A stretch of DNA of 64,000 nucleotides from Synoicihabitans lomoniglobus (lineage in GTDB: Bacteria > Verrucomicrobiota > Verrucomicrobiia > Opitutales > Opitutaceae). Shown here one piece after another: positions 50,701-58,813 of the stretch. The DNA is taken from NCBI RefSeq assembly GCF_029023725.1, contig NZ_CP119075.1:5699501-5763500 (forward strand). The letters run 5' to 3'. The notes beneath the pieces were generated by a model that was not told the DNA's origin, ran no database searches, and saw only the letters and a program-made list of their open reading frames with translations. Both the position numbers and the translations under genes were made by a program. Position 1 is the first letter of the stretch. Each line of letters opens with the position of its first letter.

Positions 50701-51154
50701 GGCCCTCATCACTGTCGTCACCCGTCCGCGCAGTCTCACCCGCAAGCAGCTCCGCGAGCTCATGCTCGCTCTCGACCAAGCCGGTTTCTCCGAGGCCAAT
50801 CTGCACGCTGCCTGGCGCCAAAAAACCAACCAGGAAATCGCGGCCCGCATCATCGGCTACATCCGCCAAGCTGCCCTCGGCGATCCCCTCATTCCGTTTG
50901 CCGAACGCGTCGACCACGCCCTCCAGTCCATGTTGGCCTCCCGCGATTGGACGACGCCCCAACGCGATTGGCTCAAGAAGCTCGCCGCCCAGACCAAGGC
51001 CAATCAACTCGTCGATCTCGACGCCATCGAAGACCCCAACCTGCTCTTCAAGCGCGAGGGCGGAGGCTACGCGCGGCTCAATAAACTCTTCGCGGGCGAG
51101 TTCTCGCAAATCCTCGAGCAGTTCAACGGCTCCGTCTGGCAAAACCCCGCGTGA
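47771..51154 (+). CDS. hsdR: Type I restriction enzyme R subunit (helicase/nuclease)
   Basis: This 1127-residue protein has DUF4145 at about 1-120, a coiled coil at about 150-235, and a restriction nuclease region with DYVLFVGLTPIAVVEAKRKN (catalytic D...EAK). Walker A ATGTGKTKT (about residues 455-463), DECHRG box, and helicase C domain with LTTGIDVPEI and RATRVCDE follow. An EcoEI-type C-terminus completes it. It translocates DNA and cuts at a distance when unmethylated sites are recognised by the M-S complex. Intact and full length. The start of the following AlbA_2-type gene reaches it within about 35 bases. Confidence 0.95.
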   Translation: MSSPNSLASNFSFLQEHDEQLLRLGLLAERYFTEDPNTCLLKFRQLAEILAQTAAAYVGVYKEEQEGQYELLSRLARQGILPRDISQLFSEIRRTGNEASHAIAGDHSLALDMLKVAWQLSVWFHRTFKAPKFRSGAFIPPRPPEEESDSLRARLKELSNQLAAQSAAKLQAQQQLESLSFELHAAKDETSFWENMATEADAESAALKQRLAAQQATSKDQPKSKTNSLVGAAKRAAKNIHLDESETRRIIDQQLRDAGWTADTENLRHAKGTRPEKGRNLAIAEWPTETGPADYVLFVGLTPIAVVEAKRKNVNVSSSLQQDKRYSRGFQPSAETVMHDRNWGTEKEFRIPFVYSTNGRPYLLQLATHSGIWFCDIRRPDNLATALQGWHSPEGLTELLKRDDDAAHAKLTEETFSYGFTVRDYQQKAILAVEREIVAGQRTMLLAMATGTGKTKTCIALIYRLLKTQRFRRILFLVDRSALGEQAANAFKDTRMESLQTFADIFGIKELDEPEPETATSVHLATVQGMVARVLNPSESALPPTVDQYDCVVVDECHRGYLLDREMSDTELSFRSQEDYISNYRRVLDYFDAVKIGLTATPALHTSEIFGPPVYTYSYREAVIDGYLIDHEPPIRIETKLSKQGIIWKKGEDVSVLKSNASQVELFKAPDEIKIDIAQFNRKVITKPFNQVICNYLARELDPTSPQKTLIFCAKDEHADLVVDLLKQAFRKVYGAVDDDAVIKITGAADKPLKLIRRFKNELNPTIAVTVDLLTTGIDVPEICNLVFLRRVNSRILFDQMLGRATRVCDEVGKETFRIFDAVRIYEILQTITAMKPVVVNPDISFSQLVRELTEVTTDDAITLVRDQFLAKLQRKKRHLSESAARDFETRAGMPPSDFAAELKAMPLAKIAAWFVQNPDLGEILDRKHDGPGEPVLISAHEDELTDVVRGYGSSTKPEDYLQAFTEFVKTKGNEIPALITVVTRPRSLTRKQLRELMLALDQAGFSEANLHAAWRQKTNQEIAARIIGYIRQAALGDPLIPFAERVDHALQSMLASRDWTTPQRDWLKKLAAQTKANQLVDLDAIEDPNLLFKREGGGYARLNKLFAGEFSQILEQFNGSVWQNPA

Positions 51155-51189
51155 ACCAAGGCCCCCACCGCATTCATTCGCATCCAATC

Positions 51190-52830
51190 ATGCCCACTTC
51201 CTCATCGCAATTTGAACAATGGCTCGATGCCCCTGAAGGCACGAACATCGAGTTCAAGTCGGCTGCCGGAGGCTATCACTTCGATAGACTACTGCAGTAT
51301 TGCGTCGCTTTGGCCAACGAAGGAGGTGGACAAATCATCTTCGGCGTGACCGACCGTCGGCCTCGCTCGGTTTCCGGCACGCAGGCGTTTGCCGAGCCTG
51401 GCCGCACCGAGGAGGGTTTGTATCAACGCCTTCACCACCGAATTCCCGTGGAGGAGTATTACCATGGTTCAACTCGCACTGTCATTGTTCACGTCCCGGG
51501 TCGCTTGCCCGGCACGGCTTGGAGCATTGACGGTCGCTACTTGAAACGGGCCGGCGACGGTCTCGTCGGTATGCCCGACACCGAGCTTCGGGCCATCTTT
51601 TCCGAAACCGGACCCGATTTTACCGCCACCCCCTGTCCAGCGGACATCTCGGTGTTGAACCCTGACCTCGTGGCTACCTTTCGTGAGCGCTGGGCCGTGA
51701 AATCCGGGAATCCCCGCCTTCGTCAACTGTCCGATGCAGCACTTCTGCAAGATGCCGAACTTCTCGTTGACGACCGCCCTTGTTATGCCGCGCTCCTCTT
51801 GATGGGAACACGTGAAGCACTGTCCCAATTCCTCCCTCAAGCGGAGGTCGTGTTCGAATACCGTTCCTCGGAAGCCTCCGGACCCGCTCAGGACCGGGAG
51901 GAATTTCGGACGGGATTCCTCGGCTTTCAGGACGCGCTTTGGAAGAAGATCAACCTGCGCAATGACCGCCAGAGTTATCAGGACGATTTCTTTCGCTACG
52001 ACATCCCCACCTTCGACGAGGTCGCGATTCGTGAGGCAATTCTAAATGCCGTAGCTCACCGCGACTATCGCTTCGGGGGCTCCATCTTCATCCGGCAATA
52101 TGCTCGTCGCCTGGAAATCGTAAGCCCCGGGGGCTTACCGCTAGGTATCACGCCCGACAACATTGCCGATCAACAGAACCCACGCAACCGACGCCTTGCC
52201 GAAGCCCTGCAACGTATCGGCTTCGTGGAGCGGGCCGGACAGGGCATGAACCTCATGATCGAGAACGCCATTCGGCAGACCAAACCTCTGCCCAGTTTCG
52301 CCGGTAGCGCCGATCATGAGGTTCAACTGACGCTCGCCGGCACCGTGCAGAACCCGGCCTTCATCCGCTACCTTGAACGTCTTGGCGACGACCGCCTCTC
52401 CACGTTTTCCACCTACGACTATCTCACGCTGGATGCGTTGCAACGTGACGTTCCTCAGCCTCTGGAAGAACGGATGTCTGCCCGTCTGCCCTCGCTCTTG
52501 GAAATCGGAGCAGTTGAACGCATGGGACGCGGCAAAGGCACTCGCTACCTGCTCTCCCGCGAACTCTTCGCCGCCATGGGCAAATCCGGCGCCTACACCC
52601 GGCAGCGTGGACTCGATCACGAAACCAACAAGGCGCTCCTGATGAAACACCTCTGGGATCACGCCACGACCGGTGCCCCCAAACGGGATTTGGTTCAGGT
52701 GCTACCATCCGTTTCCGCAAGTTCACTGCACCGCTTGCTGGAGGAACTGCGAGACTCCGGCTTCGCGGAACTGCGAGGCGAACGACGCTGGGCCCGTTGG
52801 TTTCCACTCAAGCCCTATGTGCCAAACTAA
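51190..52830 (+). CDS. AlbA_2/Schlafen-type ATP-binding protein between hsdR and hsdM
   Basis: The ATG at 51190 gives 546 residues (an upstream GTG at 51151 would overlap hsdR). The N-terminus has an AlbA_2 divergent AAA_4 domain (EGTNIEFKSAAGGYHFDRLL; LANEGGGQIIFGVTDRR) and the middle an HATPase_c_4-like part (REAILNAVAHRDYRFGG; GFVERAGQGMNLMIENA). The C-terminus may be winged-helix. Proteins of this type are frequent in type I restriction and other defence loci, with unclear function, probably nucleic acid binding or regulation. Its position inside the R-M-S set suggests an accessory role. Confidence 0.8.
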   Translation: MPTSSSQFEQWLDAPEGTNIEFKSAAGGYHFDRLLQYCVALANEGGGQIIFGVTDRRPRSVSGTQAFAEPGRTEEGLYQRLHHRIPVEEYYHGSTRTVIVHVPGRLPGTAWSIDGRYLKRAGDGLVGMPDTELRAIFSETGPDFTATPCPADISVLNPDLVATFRERWAVKSGNPRLRQLSDAALLQDAELLVDDRPCYAALLLMGTREALSQFLPQAEVVFEYRSSEASGPAQDREEFRTGFLGFQDALWKKINLRNDRQSYQDDFFRYDIPTFDEVAIREAILNAVAHRDYRFGGSIFIRQYARRLEIVSPGGLPLGITPDNIADQQNPRNRRLAEALQRIGFVERAGQGMNLMIENAIRQTKPLPSFAGSADHEVQLTLAGTVQNPAFIRYLERLGDDRLSTFSTYDYLTLDALQRDVPQPLEERMSARLPSLLEIGAVERMGRGKGTRYLLSRELFAAMGKSGAYTRQRGLDHETNKALLMKHLWDHATTGAPKRDLVQVLPSVSASSLHRLLEELRDSGFAELRGERRWARWFPLKPYVPN

Positions 52831-53101
52831 AACCATTTCTGGTTTATAGATTTTGATCCAAGTGGCACAATTTGTTAATTATTAATAAGTTCTATAACTC
52901 TTATAAGTCTGACAATGTCTGACAACTGACACATAGACGCGCCATAAGCTTACCACGCTGTTCATGTGGCAACACAACGCACCTCGGTGCTTCCCATCCG
53001 TGTCCATCCGTGGTTAAAAAATCAGTTCCAAAGTGATTCACTGCCCCTTCGTGGTTACGACCTTTCCTCTCTCCGCCTGATCCGCCTTTCTGTCTGCTCG
53101 C
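52831..53101. promoter_or_regulatory. AT-rich promoter region before hsdM with an AACCAC repeat arm
   Basis: An AT-rich stretch (52845-52915; TTGTTAATTATTAATAAG, then TATAAC) contrasts with the GC-rich surroundings and could contain the hsdM-hsdS promoter. A direct repeat TCTGACAATGTCTGACAA at about 52907 may be an operator. A single arm of the intergenic repeat (CCATCCGTGGTTAAAAAA) is at 52995-53024. No gene. Confidence 0.55.
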
Positions 53102-54550
53102 ATGCCCACTCACGACATCGTCGCCAAACTCTGGAACCTCTGCAACGTCCTCAAGGACGACGGCGTGACCTATCACCAATACGTCACCGAGCTCACCTAC
53201 CTGCTCTTCCTCAAGATGGCGCAGGAGACCGGCACCGAGGACCAGATTCCCGCCGGCTACCGCTGGGCCGACCTCGAGTCCAAGAGCGCGCTCGAGCGCC
53301 TCAACCACTACCGCCTCGGCCTCGTCCATCTCGGCACCAACGGCTCGCAACTCGCGCAGGAGATCTTCGCCAACGCGTCCTCGTTCATCAAGAAACCCGC
53401 CACGCTCTCCACCCTCGTATCGGAAATCGAAAAACTCGACTGGTATTCCGCCCGCGAGGAAGGCCTTGGCGACCTCTACGAAGGCCTGCTGGAGAAGAAC
53501 GCCAACGAGAAGAAGTCCGGCGCCGGCCAATACTTCACGCCCCGCCGTCTCATCGACAGCATGATCAACGTCATGCGCCCGTCGCTGACTGACGTCATCC
53601 AGGACCCCGCCGCCGGCACCGGTGGTTTCCTCATCGCCGCCAACCACTACCTACGCGAGCACCACGACTTCGACGCCCTCACCGAAGCCCAGCAGCGGAA
53701 ATACCGCACCGGCACCTTTTACGGCATGGAGCACGTGCAGGACACCCACCGCCTCGCGCTCATGAACCTCATGCTGCACGGCATCGACGGCGGTATCCGT
53801 TACGGCGATACCCTGTCCGACGACGGCGCCGCGCTGCCCTCGGCGACGCTCATTCTCAGCAACCCGCCCTTCGGCACCAAGAAAGGCGGCGGACTGCCCT
53901 CGCGCACCGACTTCACCTTTCCCACCAGCAACAAGCAGTTCTGTTTCCTCCAGCACATCTACCGCGGATTGAGACCGGGCGGCCGCGCGGCGGTCGTCCT
54001 GCCCGACAACGTGCTCTTCGAGAGCGGCGTCGGCAAAGACATCCGCCGCGACCTCATGGACAAGTGCAACCTGCACACGATCCTGCGCCTGCCCACCGGC
54101 ATCTTCTACGCCCAAGGGGTGAAGACCAATGTGCTCTTCTTCACCCGCGGCAAGACCGACAAAGGCAACACCCGGGAAGTCTGGGTCCATGACCTGCGGG
54201 CCAACATGCCGCAATTCGGCAAGCGCACGATCCTCACCGCCGCGCACTTCGCCGAGTTCGAAGCCGCCTACGGCGACGACCCGCTCGGCTCCCCCGCCGC
54301 GCTCGCCCAACGCACCGACACCGGCGAAACCGGCCGCTGCCGCCGCTTCACCCGCGAGTGGATTGCCGGCCGCGACGACAGCCTCGACATCGCCTGGCTC
54401 AAGGACGACGAAGCCGAATCGAGCACCGACCTACCAGAACCCTCCGTCCTCGCCACCGAAGCCATGCAGGAACTGGAAGCCATCATGGAAGACCTGCGCG
54501 GCATCCTCGCCGAACTGGGCGAAGAAGAGGTGGAGGAAGTCGAGTCGTGA
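53102..54550 (+). CDS. hsdM: Type I restriction-modification M subunit (N6-adenine methylase)
   Basis: This 482-residue protein has an HsdM N-terminal helical domain (1-140) and an adenine methyltransferase domain with DPAAGTGGF (motif I, about residues 167-175) and LSNPPFGTKKGG (motif IV NPPF, about 255-258). It methylates the host recognition site with the S subunit. The S gene overlaps its stop by GTGA. Intact by length and motifs. Confidence 0.95.
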   Translation: MPTHDIVAKLWNLCNVLKDDGVTYHQYVTELTYLLFLKMAQETGTEDQIPAGYRWADLESKSALERLNHYRLGLVHLGTNGSQLAQEIFANASSFIKKPATLSTLVSEIEKLDWYSAREEGLGDLYEGLLEKNANEKKSGAGQYFTPRRLIDSMINVMRPSLTDVIQDPAAGTGGFLIAANHYLREHHDFDALTEAQQRKYRTGTFYGMEHVQDTHRLALMNLMLHGIDGGIRYGDTLSDDGAALPSATLILSNPPFGTKKGGGLPSRTDFTFPTSNKQFCFLQHIYRGLRPGGRAAVVLPDNVLFESGVGKDIRRDLMDKCNLHTILRLPTGIFYAQGVKTNVLFFTRGKTDKGNTREVWVHDLRANMPQFGKRTILTAAHFAEFEAAYGDDPLGSPAALAQRTDTGETGRCRRFTREWIAGRDDSLDIAWLKDDEAESSTDLPEPSVLATEAMQELEAIMEDLRGILAELGEEEVEEVES

Positions 54551-55886
54551 GCGATTTGCCGGAGTCTTGGTCCCGAGCCAACATTGGAGCCGTGATCGAA
54601 CGGACAGATCAACGCGTCCCCGGGGCGAAAGAGGAATTCGTATACGTTGATATTGGCTCAGTTAATCGAGAGACAAAAACGGTTCGTGGAGCATCGAAAA
54701 TCGCGGGTAGCAATGCACCAAGTCGGGCGAGAAAGGTGATTCGAACGGGTGACGTCGTCGTTTCGATGACGCGTCCAAATCTGAATGCGGTCGCCCTCAT
54801 CGACGAAGATCTGGATGACCAAATAGCATCGACGGGGTTTGAGGTTCTTCGTTCTAATGAACTCGATCCGCGTTGGCTTTATTATCTCGTTCGAACGGAG
54901 GCATTCGTAGGCCGTATGACAGACCTCGTCCAAGGAGCTCTGTATCCCGCAATTCGACCGAGGGATATTCATGCCTTCGAGATCCCAGTCGCCCCGCTCC
55001 CCGAGCAAAAGCGAATCGCGGACAAGCTCGAGGCGGTGTTGGGCCGGGTGGACGCCTGCCGCGCCCGCCTCGCCCGCGTCCCCGACCTCCTCAAACGCTT
55101 CCGCCAATCCGTCTTAGCCGCCGCCACCTCCGGCCGCCTCACCGCCGACTGGAGGGAAGAGCAAAACGGCGTGGAATGGAGGGATACAGAGTTTGGCGCA
55201 CTGATCGCTGATGGACCAAAAAATGGACTCTACAAATCTTCGTCTTGCTACGGACAGGGCACTCGAATTCTGCGCATCGATAATTTTTACTCGGGTAGAA
55301 TCAATGTGTGGTCCGACTTGAAACGTCTCGATGTCACTGAAATCGAGCTACGCGATTTCGGATTACAAGTTGGCGACATTGTCATCAACCGAGTGAACAG
55401 CATGTCTCACCTTGGAAAGTCTGCTTTGGTGCGCGATTTGCCCGAACCGTGCGTTTTCGAAAGCAACATGATGAGGGTCCGCCTCGACCCCACTTCGATC
55501 ACGACTGGGTTTGGAATTCTGGTCCTGACCTCCCCAAGTGGAATTGCGGAACTTCAGGAAAAGCAAAACAAGCAGTAAATCAGGCGAGCATTAATCAGGG
55601 GGACGTGAAAGGAGTTCGAGTCTCGCTCCCGTCACTCGACGAACAGCAAGAAATCGTCCGTCGGGTTGAAGCTCTCTTCGCCTTCGCCGACCGCATCGAA
55701 TCCCGCCTCAACGAAGCGCAAACGACCGTCGACTGCCTCACGCTGTCCACCCTAGCCAAAGCCTTCCGCGGCGAGCTCGTCCCGCAAGACCCCAACGACG
55801 AACCGGCCACCGCCCTCGTCGCCCGCATCCGCGCCGAACGCGCCGACTCCTCAACCCCAAAACGCCGCGGTCGCCGAGCCATTTAG
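54547..55886 (+). pseudogene. hsdS: Type I restriction specificity subunit, frameshifted
   Basis: Starts at GTG 54547 and reads through the first DNA-recognition domain, the central coiled coil (LPEQKRIADKLEAVLGRVDA) and most of the second domain until TAA at 55576-55578. A different frame (to 55886) then carries the expected continuation KAKQAVNQASINQGDVKGVR and the second conserved helix LDEQQEIVRRVEALFAFADR. Joining them needs one extra base near CAGGAAAAG at about 55555. So the gene has a single-base frameshift, a sequencing error, or phase variation. Without S, methylation and restriction should both be lost or altered. Confidence 0.85.
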
Positions 55887-55932
55887 CGAGCCCCACAAGA
55901 GGCGCAGCTCACACCCAGAAATTTCCATCCAG

Positions 55933-56109
55933 ATGAATGCCCTCACTTCGGAACAGCTTGCTCAAGTGCAACCTTCCCTGCGCGATCCGATCGAGTATCG
56001 AAAATCTGGGTTGAGCTTGAACCACATCATCGGATGCCCCTTGGACTGTTCCTATTGCGTCCGTCATTTGTTTGGGGGATTAAAAGAGGATTTGAAAGGG
56101 ACAGGTTAA
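55933..56109 (+). pseudogene. Truncated radical SAM protein (58 residues), cut by HEPN cassette 1
   Basis: A short frame from ATG 55933 holds HIIGCPLDCSYCVRHLFGG, with a CxxxCxxC radical SAM cluster motif at its end, like the N-terminus of spore-photolyase-type radical SAM proteins. It stops at a TAA inside the left end of the HEPN cassette (56088). No downstream remainder of the gene is seen, so only the first part survives here. Confidence 0.75.
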
Positions 56110-56731
56110 AAACGATATCGAACAAGCGGAGGCGCTGGCTGACGCGTGGTCACGTTAGGCCGTAAAATTCCCTCATGACATCCATGATTCAACTACAGGA
56201 AGACCGCCGCATCGAATCCTCCGGCCTGAGCACCGCATGGTTGATGGAGCAGGCGGCCTGGCTTCGTGAGCAGCGATCGCTGCATGACGATAGTTGCCGG
56301 TTCTTCATGACCGCCGGGTCACTTTTTGAGTTCGCTCGGTTTGACTACGCTTTGGGCACCGTGGCCTTCTTTCATGCGGTCATCGGTCTGGAACGAGCAC
56401 TCAAAATCCACTTCCAGAAAGACGACTATCTCAAGCCACTGCTCAAACGAGCAGTTGATGAGCAGGTCTTTACCGACGAGCTGTTCAAGGGGCAATTCAC
56501 GTGGTGTGACATGATGCAGGATCTCTGCACTCGCCATGGAATGAAGAGGTCCACCGGCTACTGCGAATGTCTCGCGATCCTGTTGCCCGAGCAGCGTAAC
56601 CTCTACTTCCACGGGACCAAACTCATGGGGCCGGATTATTTCCGCTTCACGGTTCACGTGCGCATCCTGGCCGACGCCTTAGACACCGGTCGCCCGGGCG
56701 TCTACTCTCACTAGGGATTTAAAGGGACAGG
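56088..56731 (+). mobile_element. HEPN cassette, copy 1 (flanked by GGATTT-AAAGGGACAGG repeats)
   Basis: The unit is bounded on the left by GGATTTGAAAGGGACAGG (56088-56105) and on the right by GGATTTAAAGGGACAGG (56715-56731), in direct orientation, and contains one HEPN gene. It interrupts a radical SAM gene. A second copy of the same unit lies at 58792-59438. The ends resemble those of REP-type or other small non-autonomous elements; no transposase is inside. Confidence 0.7.
56175..56714 (+). CDS. HEPN-domain protein (cassette copy 1)
   Basis: This 179-residue helical protein carries a near-C-terminal RNLYFHG (about residues 150-156), which matches the RX4-6H motif of HEPN ribonucleases, and a helix VAFFHAVIGLERALKIHF earlier. 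HEPN proteins of this kind are usually RNA-cleaving toxins or defence effectors. No partner nucleotidyltransferase lies next to it. It is about 90% identical by eye to the protein at 58878. Activity is inferred from the motif only. Confidence 0.65.
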   Translation: MTSMIQLQEDRRIESSGLSTAWLMEQAAWLREQRSLHDDSCRFFMTAGSLFEFARFDYALGTVAFFHAVIGLERALKIHFQKDDYLKPLLKRAVDEQVFTDELFKGQFTWCDMMQDLCTRHGMKRSTGYCECLAILLPEQRNLYFHGTKLMGPDYFRFTVHVRILADALDTGRPGVYSH

Positions 56732-56822
56732 GATTTAAAGAGATGAAAAATGGCGATGAAAAATGGGGTCAGACTTTGCACATTGCACTTTGTTCTGACA
56801 AGAGACCTAAGGACGTCATACC

Positions 56823-57857
56823 TTGACTTTTGACTCTACAACTCCCGGAGAGGGGGACGCGGTCGGACGCAAAACGCGGGTTGAAGGCCGGTTTGAGAAC
56901 GAGACCCTTTGGCTCTCGCAGGCCTTGATGGGGGAATTGTTTGGCCGCTCAACAAAGACGATCAACGAGCACCTCAAAAATCTCTACGCCGAGGAGGAAC
57001 TGACCCCCGAGGCAACTATCCGGAAATTCCGGATTGTTCGGATTGAGGGCTCACGGGAGGTCGTCCGCGAGATCGAGCACTACAACCTGGAGGCGATTCT
57101 GGCCGTCGGTTTTCGCGTCAAATCTCCTCGCGGCACGCAGTTCCGCAAATGGGCGAATACCCGTTTGCGGGAATATCTGGTCAAGGGTTTCACCATGGAT
57201 GACGAGCGGCTGAAAACCCCGCCCGTTCCCGGCAGCAGCGCCGTGCCTGATTATTTCGATGAGATGCTGGCTCGCATCCGCGACATCCGGTCGAGCGAAC
57301 GAAGGATGTATTTGCGCGTTAAGGAGCTCTTCACGCTGGCGGCAGATTACGAATTGAGTCGAAAAGACACGGTGCAGTTTTTCCGTATCATGTAGAACAA
57401 GCTGCACTTTGCGGCCACCGGACAAACCGCCGCCGAACTGATCGCGAGTCGGGCCGATGCGTCTCTCCCGAACATGGGACTGACCGTTTGGAAAGGGGCC
57501 ATCGTGCGGAAGCAGGATTCCGCGGTCGCCAAAAACTATCTGAAGGAGACCGAAATCGACGAACTCAACCGCATCGTCGTGATGTGGCTCGACTTCGCCG
57601 AGGATCAGGCGAAACGCCGCAAACAGGTGTTCCTCGAAGATTGGCAGGGTAAACTCGACGAGTTCCTCCGTTTCAATGATCGCGCCGTGCTGCCCGATTC
57701 GGGAGCCGTCAGTAAGCAGGACACAGGTGCCCACGCGGCACTCCAGTATGAACGCTTTGAGCAACGGAGACGGGCCGCTAGGGAAGCCGCGGGAGCCGCC
57801 GACACGATCGATCACCTGGAAGACTTGGGCAAAACCGGACGCCCCTCAGAGCAATAA
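56823..57857 (+). pseudogene. RhuM-family virulence protein with in-frame TAG
   Basis: The frame starts at TTG 56823 and shows RhuM features: LWLSQALMGELFGRSTKTIN (HTH-like), EGSREVVREIEHYNLEAILA and RGTQFRKWANTRLREYLVKG. A single TAG at 57393-57395 (after VQFFRIM) interrupts it, and the same frame continues with NKLHFAATGQTAAELIASRA through to 57857. A C-to-T change at a CAG (Gln) codon explains it. RhuM function is unknown; it is common near defence and mobile genes. It may now be inactive or produce a truncated protein. Confidence 0.8.
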
Positions 57858-57944
57858 CTCCAGCTTCACCCCCTGCATCGCACTGAACTCCTTGCCCTTC
57901 CGGCGCCGATAAGCCTCACCCCGACTCGCTCTCAAAATGTGCCC

Positions 57945-58106
57945 ATGAAATTCACCGAAGCCCAACTCGAAACCGCGATCTTCGAGCTCCTCGGAGCCGA
58001 GGGCTACCCGCATGTGTTGGGCGAGGCGATAGAGCGGCAACCGCAGGTCGTTCTGATCAAGGCGGACCTGCGGGCGTTCTTGGGAATCAGGCATTTTTCT
58101 GGCTAA
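57945..58106 (+). pseudogene. Remnant of a type I restriction R subunit
   Basis: A 53-residue frame begins MKFTEAQLETAIFELLGAEG, the usual start of a class of HsdR proteins, then jumps after PHVLGEAIERQPQ to KADLRAFLGIRHFSG. The middle of the gene is missing, so this is a decayed fragment with a deletion. The AbiEi operator sequence begins at its last codon. Confidence 0.6.
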
Positions 58107-58139
58107 ATGTCACACGTTAAGAATCAATGTGTGACATTT
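58105..58139. promoter_or_regulatory. Perfect 11-bp inverted repeat at the abiEi promoter
   Basis: AAATGTCACAC (58105-58115) and its exact complement GTGTGACATTT (58129-58139) are separated by 13 bases. It precedes the preferred abiEi start (58152). AbiEi antitoxins are known to repress their own operon by binding inverted repeats in the promoter, which this fits. Confidence 0.75.
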
Positions 58140-58151
58140 TCCGACATCCTC

Positions 58152-58757
58152 ATGCCGTCCGCTCTCCAGAAAAATCTGAGTTCACTTGCCGCCGGGAACG
58201 AGCTGCTGACAACGGCACAGCTTCTGGAGGCCGGGATTTCTGACCAGAGCATCACCAGGCTCGTCGAGAAGGGCACACTGGTGCGTGTGCGCCGTGGGAT
58301 TTATGAGCACGCCGATTCTCCAACGAGTGAGCATCACGATCTGATCCAAGTCGCCAAGAGTGCCTCCCGCGCCGTTGTCGTGCTGGTCAGTGCCCTGCGC
58401 TTTCACGAAATCGGCACCCAATCGCCCCATGAGGTCTGGATTCAGCTTCCGGCGCAGACGCGGGTTCCCAAGATCGACTGGCCGCCCATCCGGGTCATCA
58501 GGACGCGGGTGAATGAACTCCAAACCGCGGGGGTGGAGCATCACCAGCTCGGCGGAGCCGAGGTCGCCATCACAACCCCGGCTCGGACGGTGGCGGATTG
58601 TTTCAAACACCGCAACAAGCTGGGCATCGACGTCTGCGTGGAGGCACTCAGGGAAACCCTGAACGCACGCAAAGCGAAGATCGGAGAGATCAGCGAAATG
58701 GGTCGGCTCCTGCGAGTCGGTAAAATCATGAGACCGTATCTGGAGGCGATGATATGA
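58152..58757 (+). CDS. AbiEi family antitoxin (type IV toxin-antitoxin)
   Basis: I prefer the ATG at 58152 (201 residues); an ATG at 58107 would place the start inside the operator repeat. An N-terminal winged HTH (LLTTAQLLEAGISDQSITRL) and GTLVRVRRGIYEHA lead to the antitoxin C-domain (VVVLVSALRFHEIGTQSPHE; ITTPARTVADCFKHRNKLGI). AbiEi blocks the AbiEii nucleotidyltransferase toxin, whose gene here is truncated within 20 codons. The antitoxin may now be orphaned. ATGA overlap with the toxin start is kept. Confidence 0.88.
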   Translation: MPSALQKNLSSLAAGNELLTTAQLLEAGISDQSITRLVEKGTLVRVRRGIYEHADSPTSEHHDLIQVAKSASRAVVVLVSALRFHEIGTQSPHEVWIQLPAQTRVPKIDWPPIRVIRTRVNELQTAGVEHHQLGGAEVAITTPARTVADCFKHRNKLGIDVCVEALRETLNARKAKIGEISEMGRLLRVGKIMRPYLEAMI

Positions 58758-58813
58758 AAAACGTCGCCGCTTCCATTCGGAAGAAGCAAAAGGATTTTAA
58801 AGAGACAGGTTAA
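58754..58813 (+). pseudogene. Truncated AbiEii toxin start, cut by HEPN cassette 2
   Basis: The frame MKNVAASIRKKQKDFKETG overlaps the antitoxin stop. MKNVAASIR resembles the start of AbiEii/AbiGii toxins. It ends at TAA inside the left end of HEPN cassette copy 2 (58792). The rest of the toxin is not found downstream. Confidence 0.7.
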
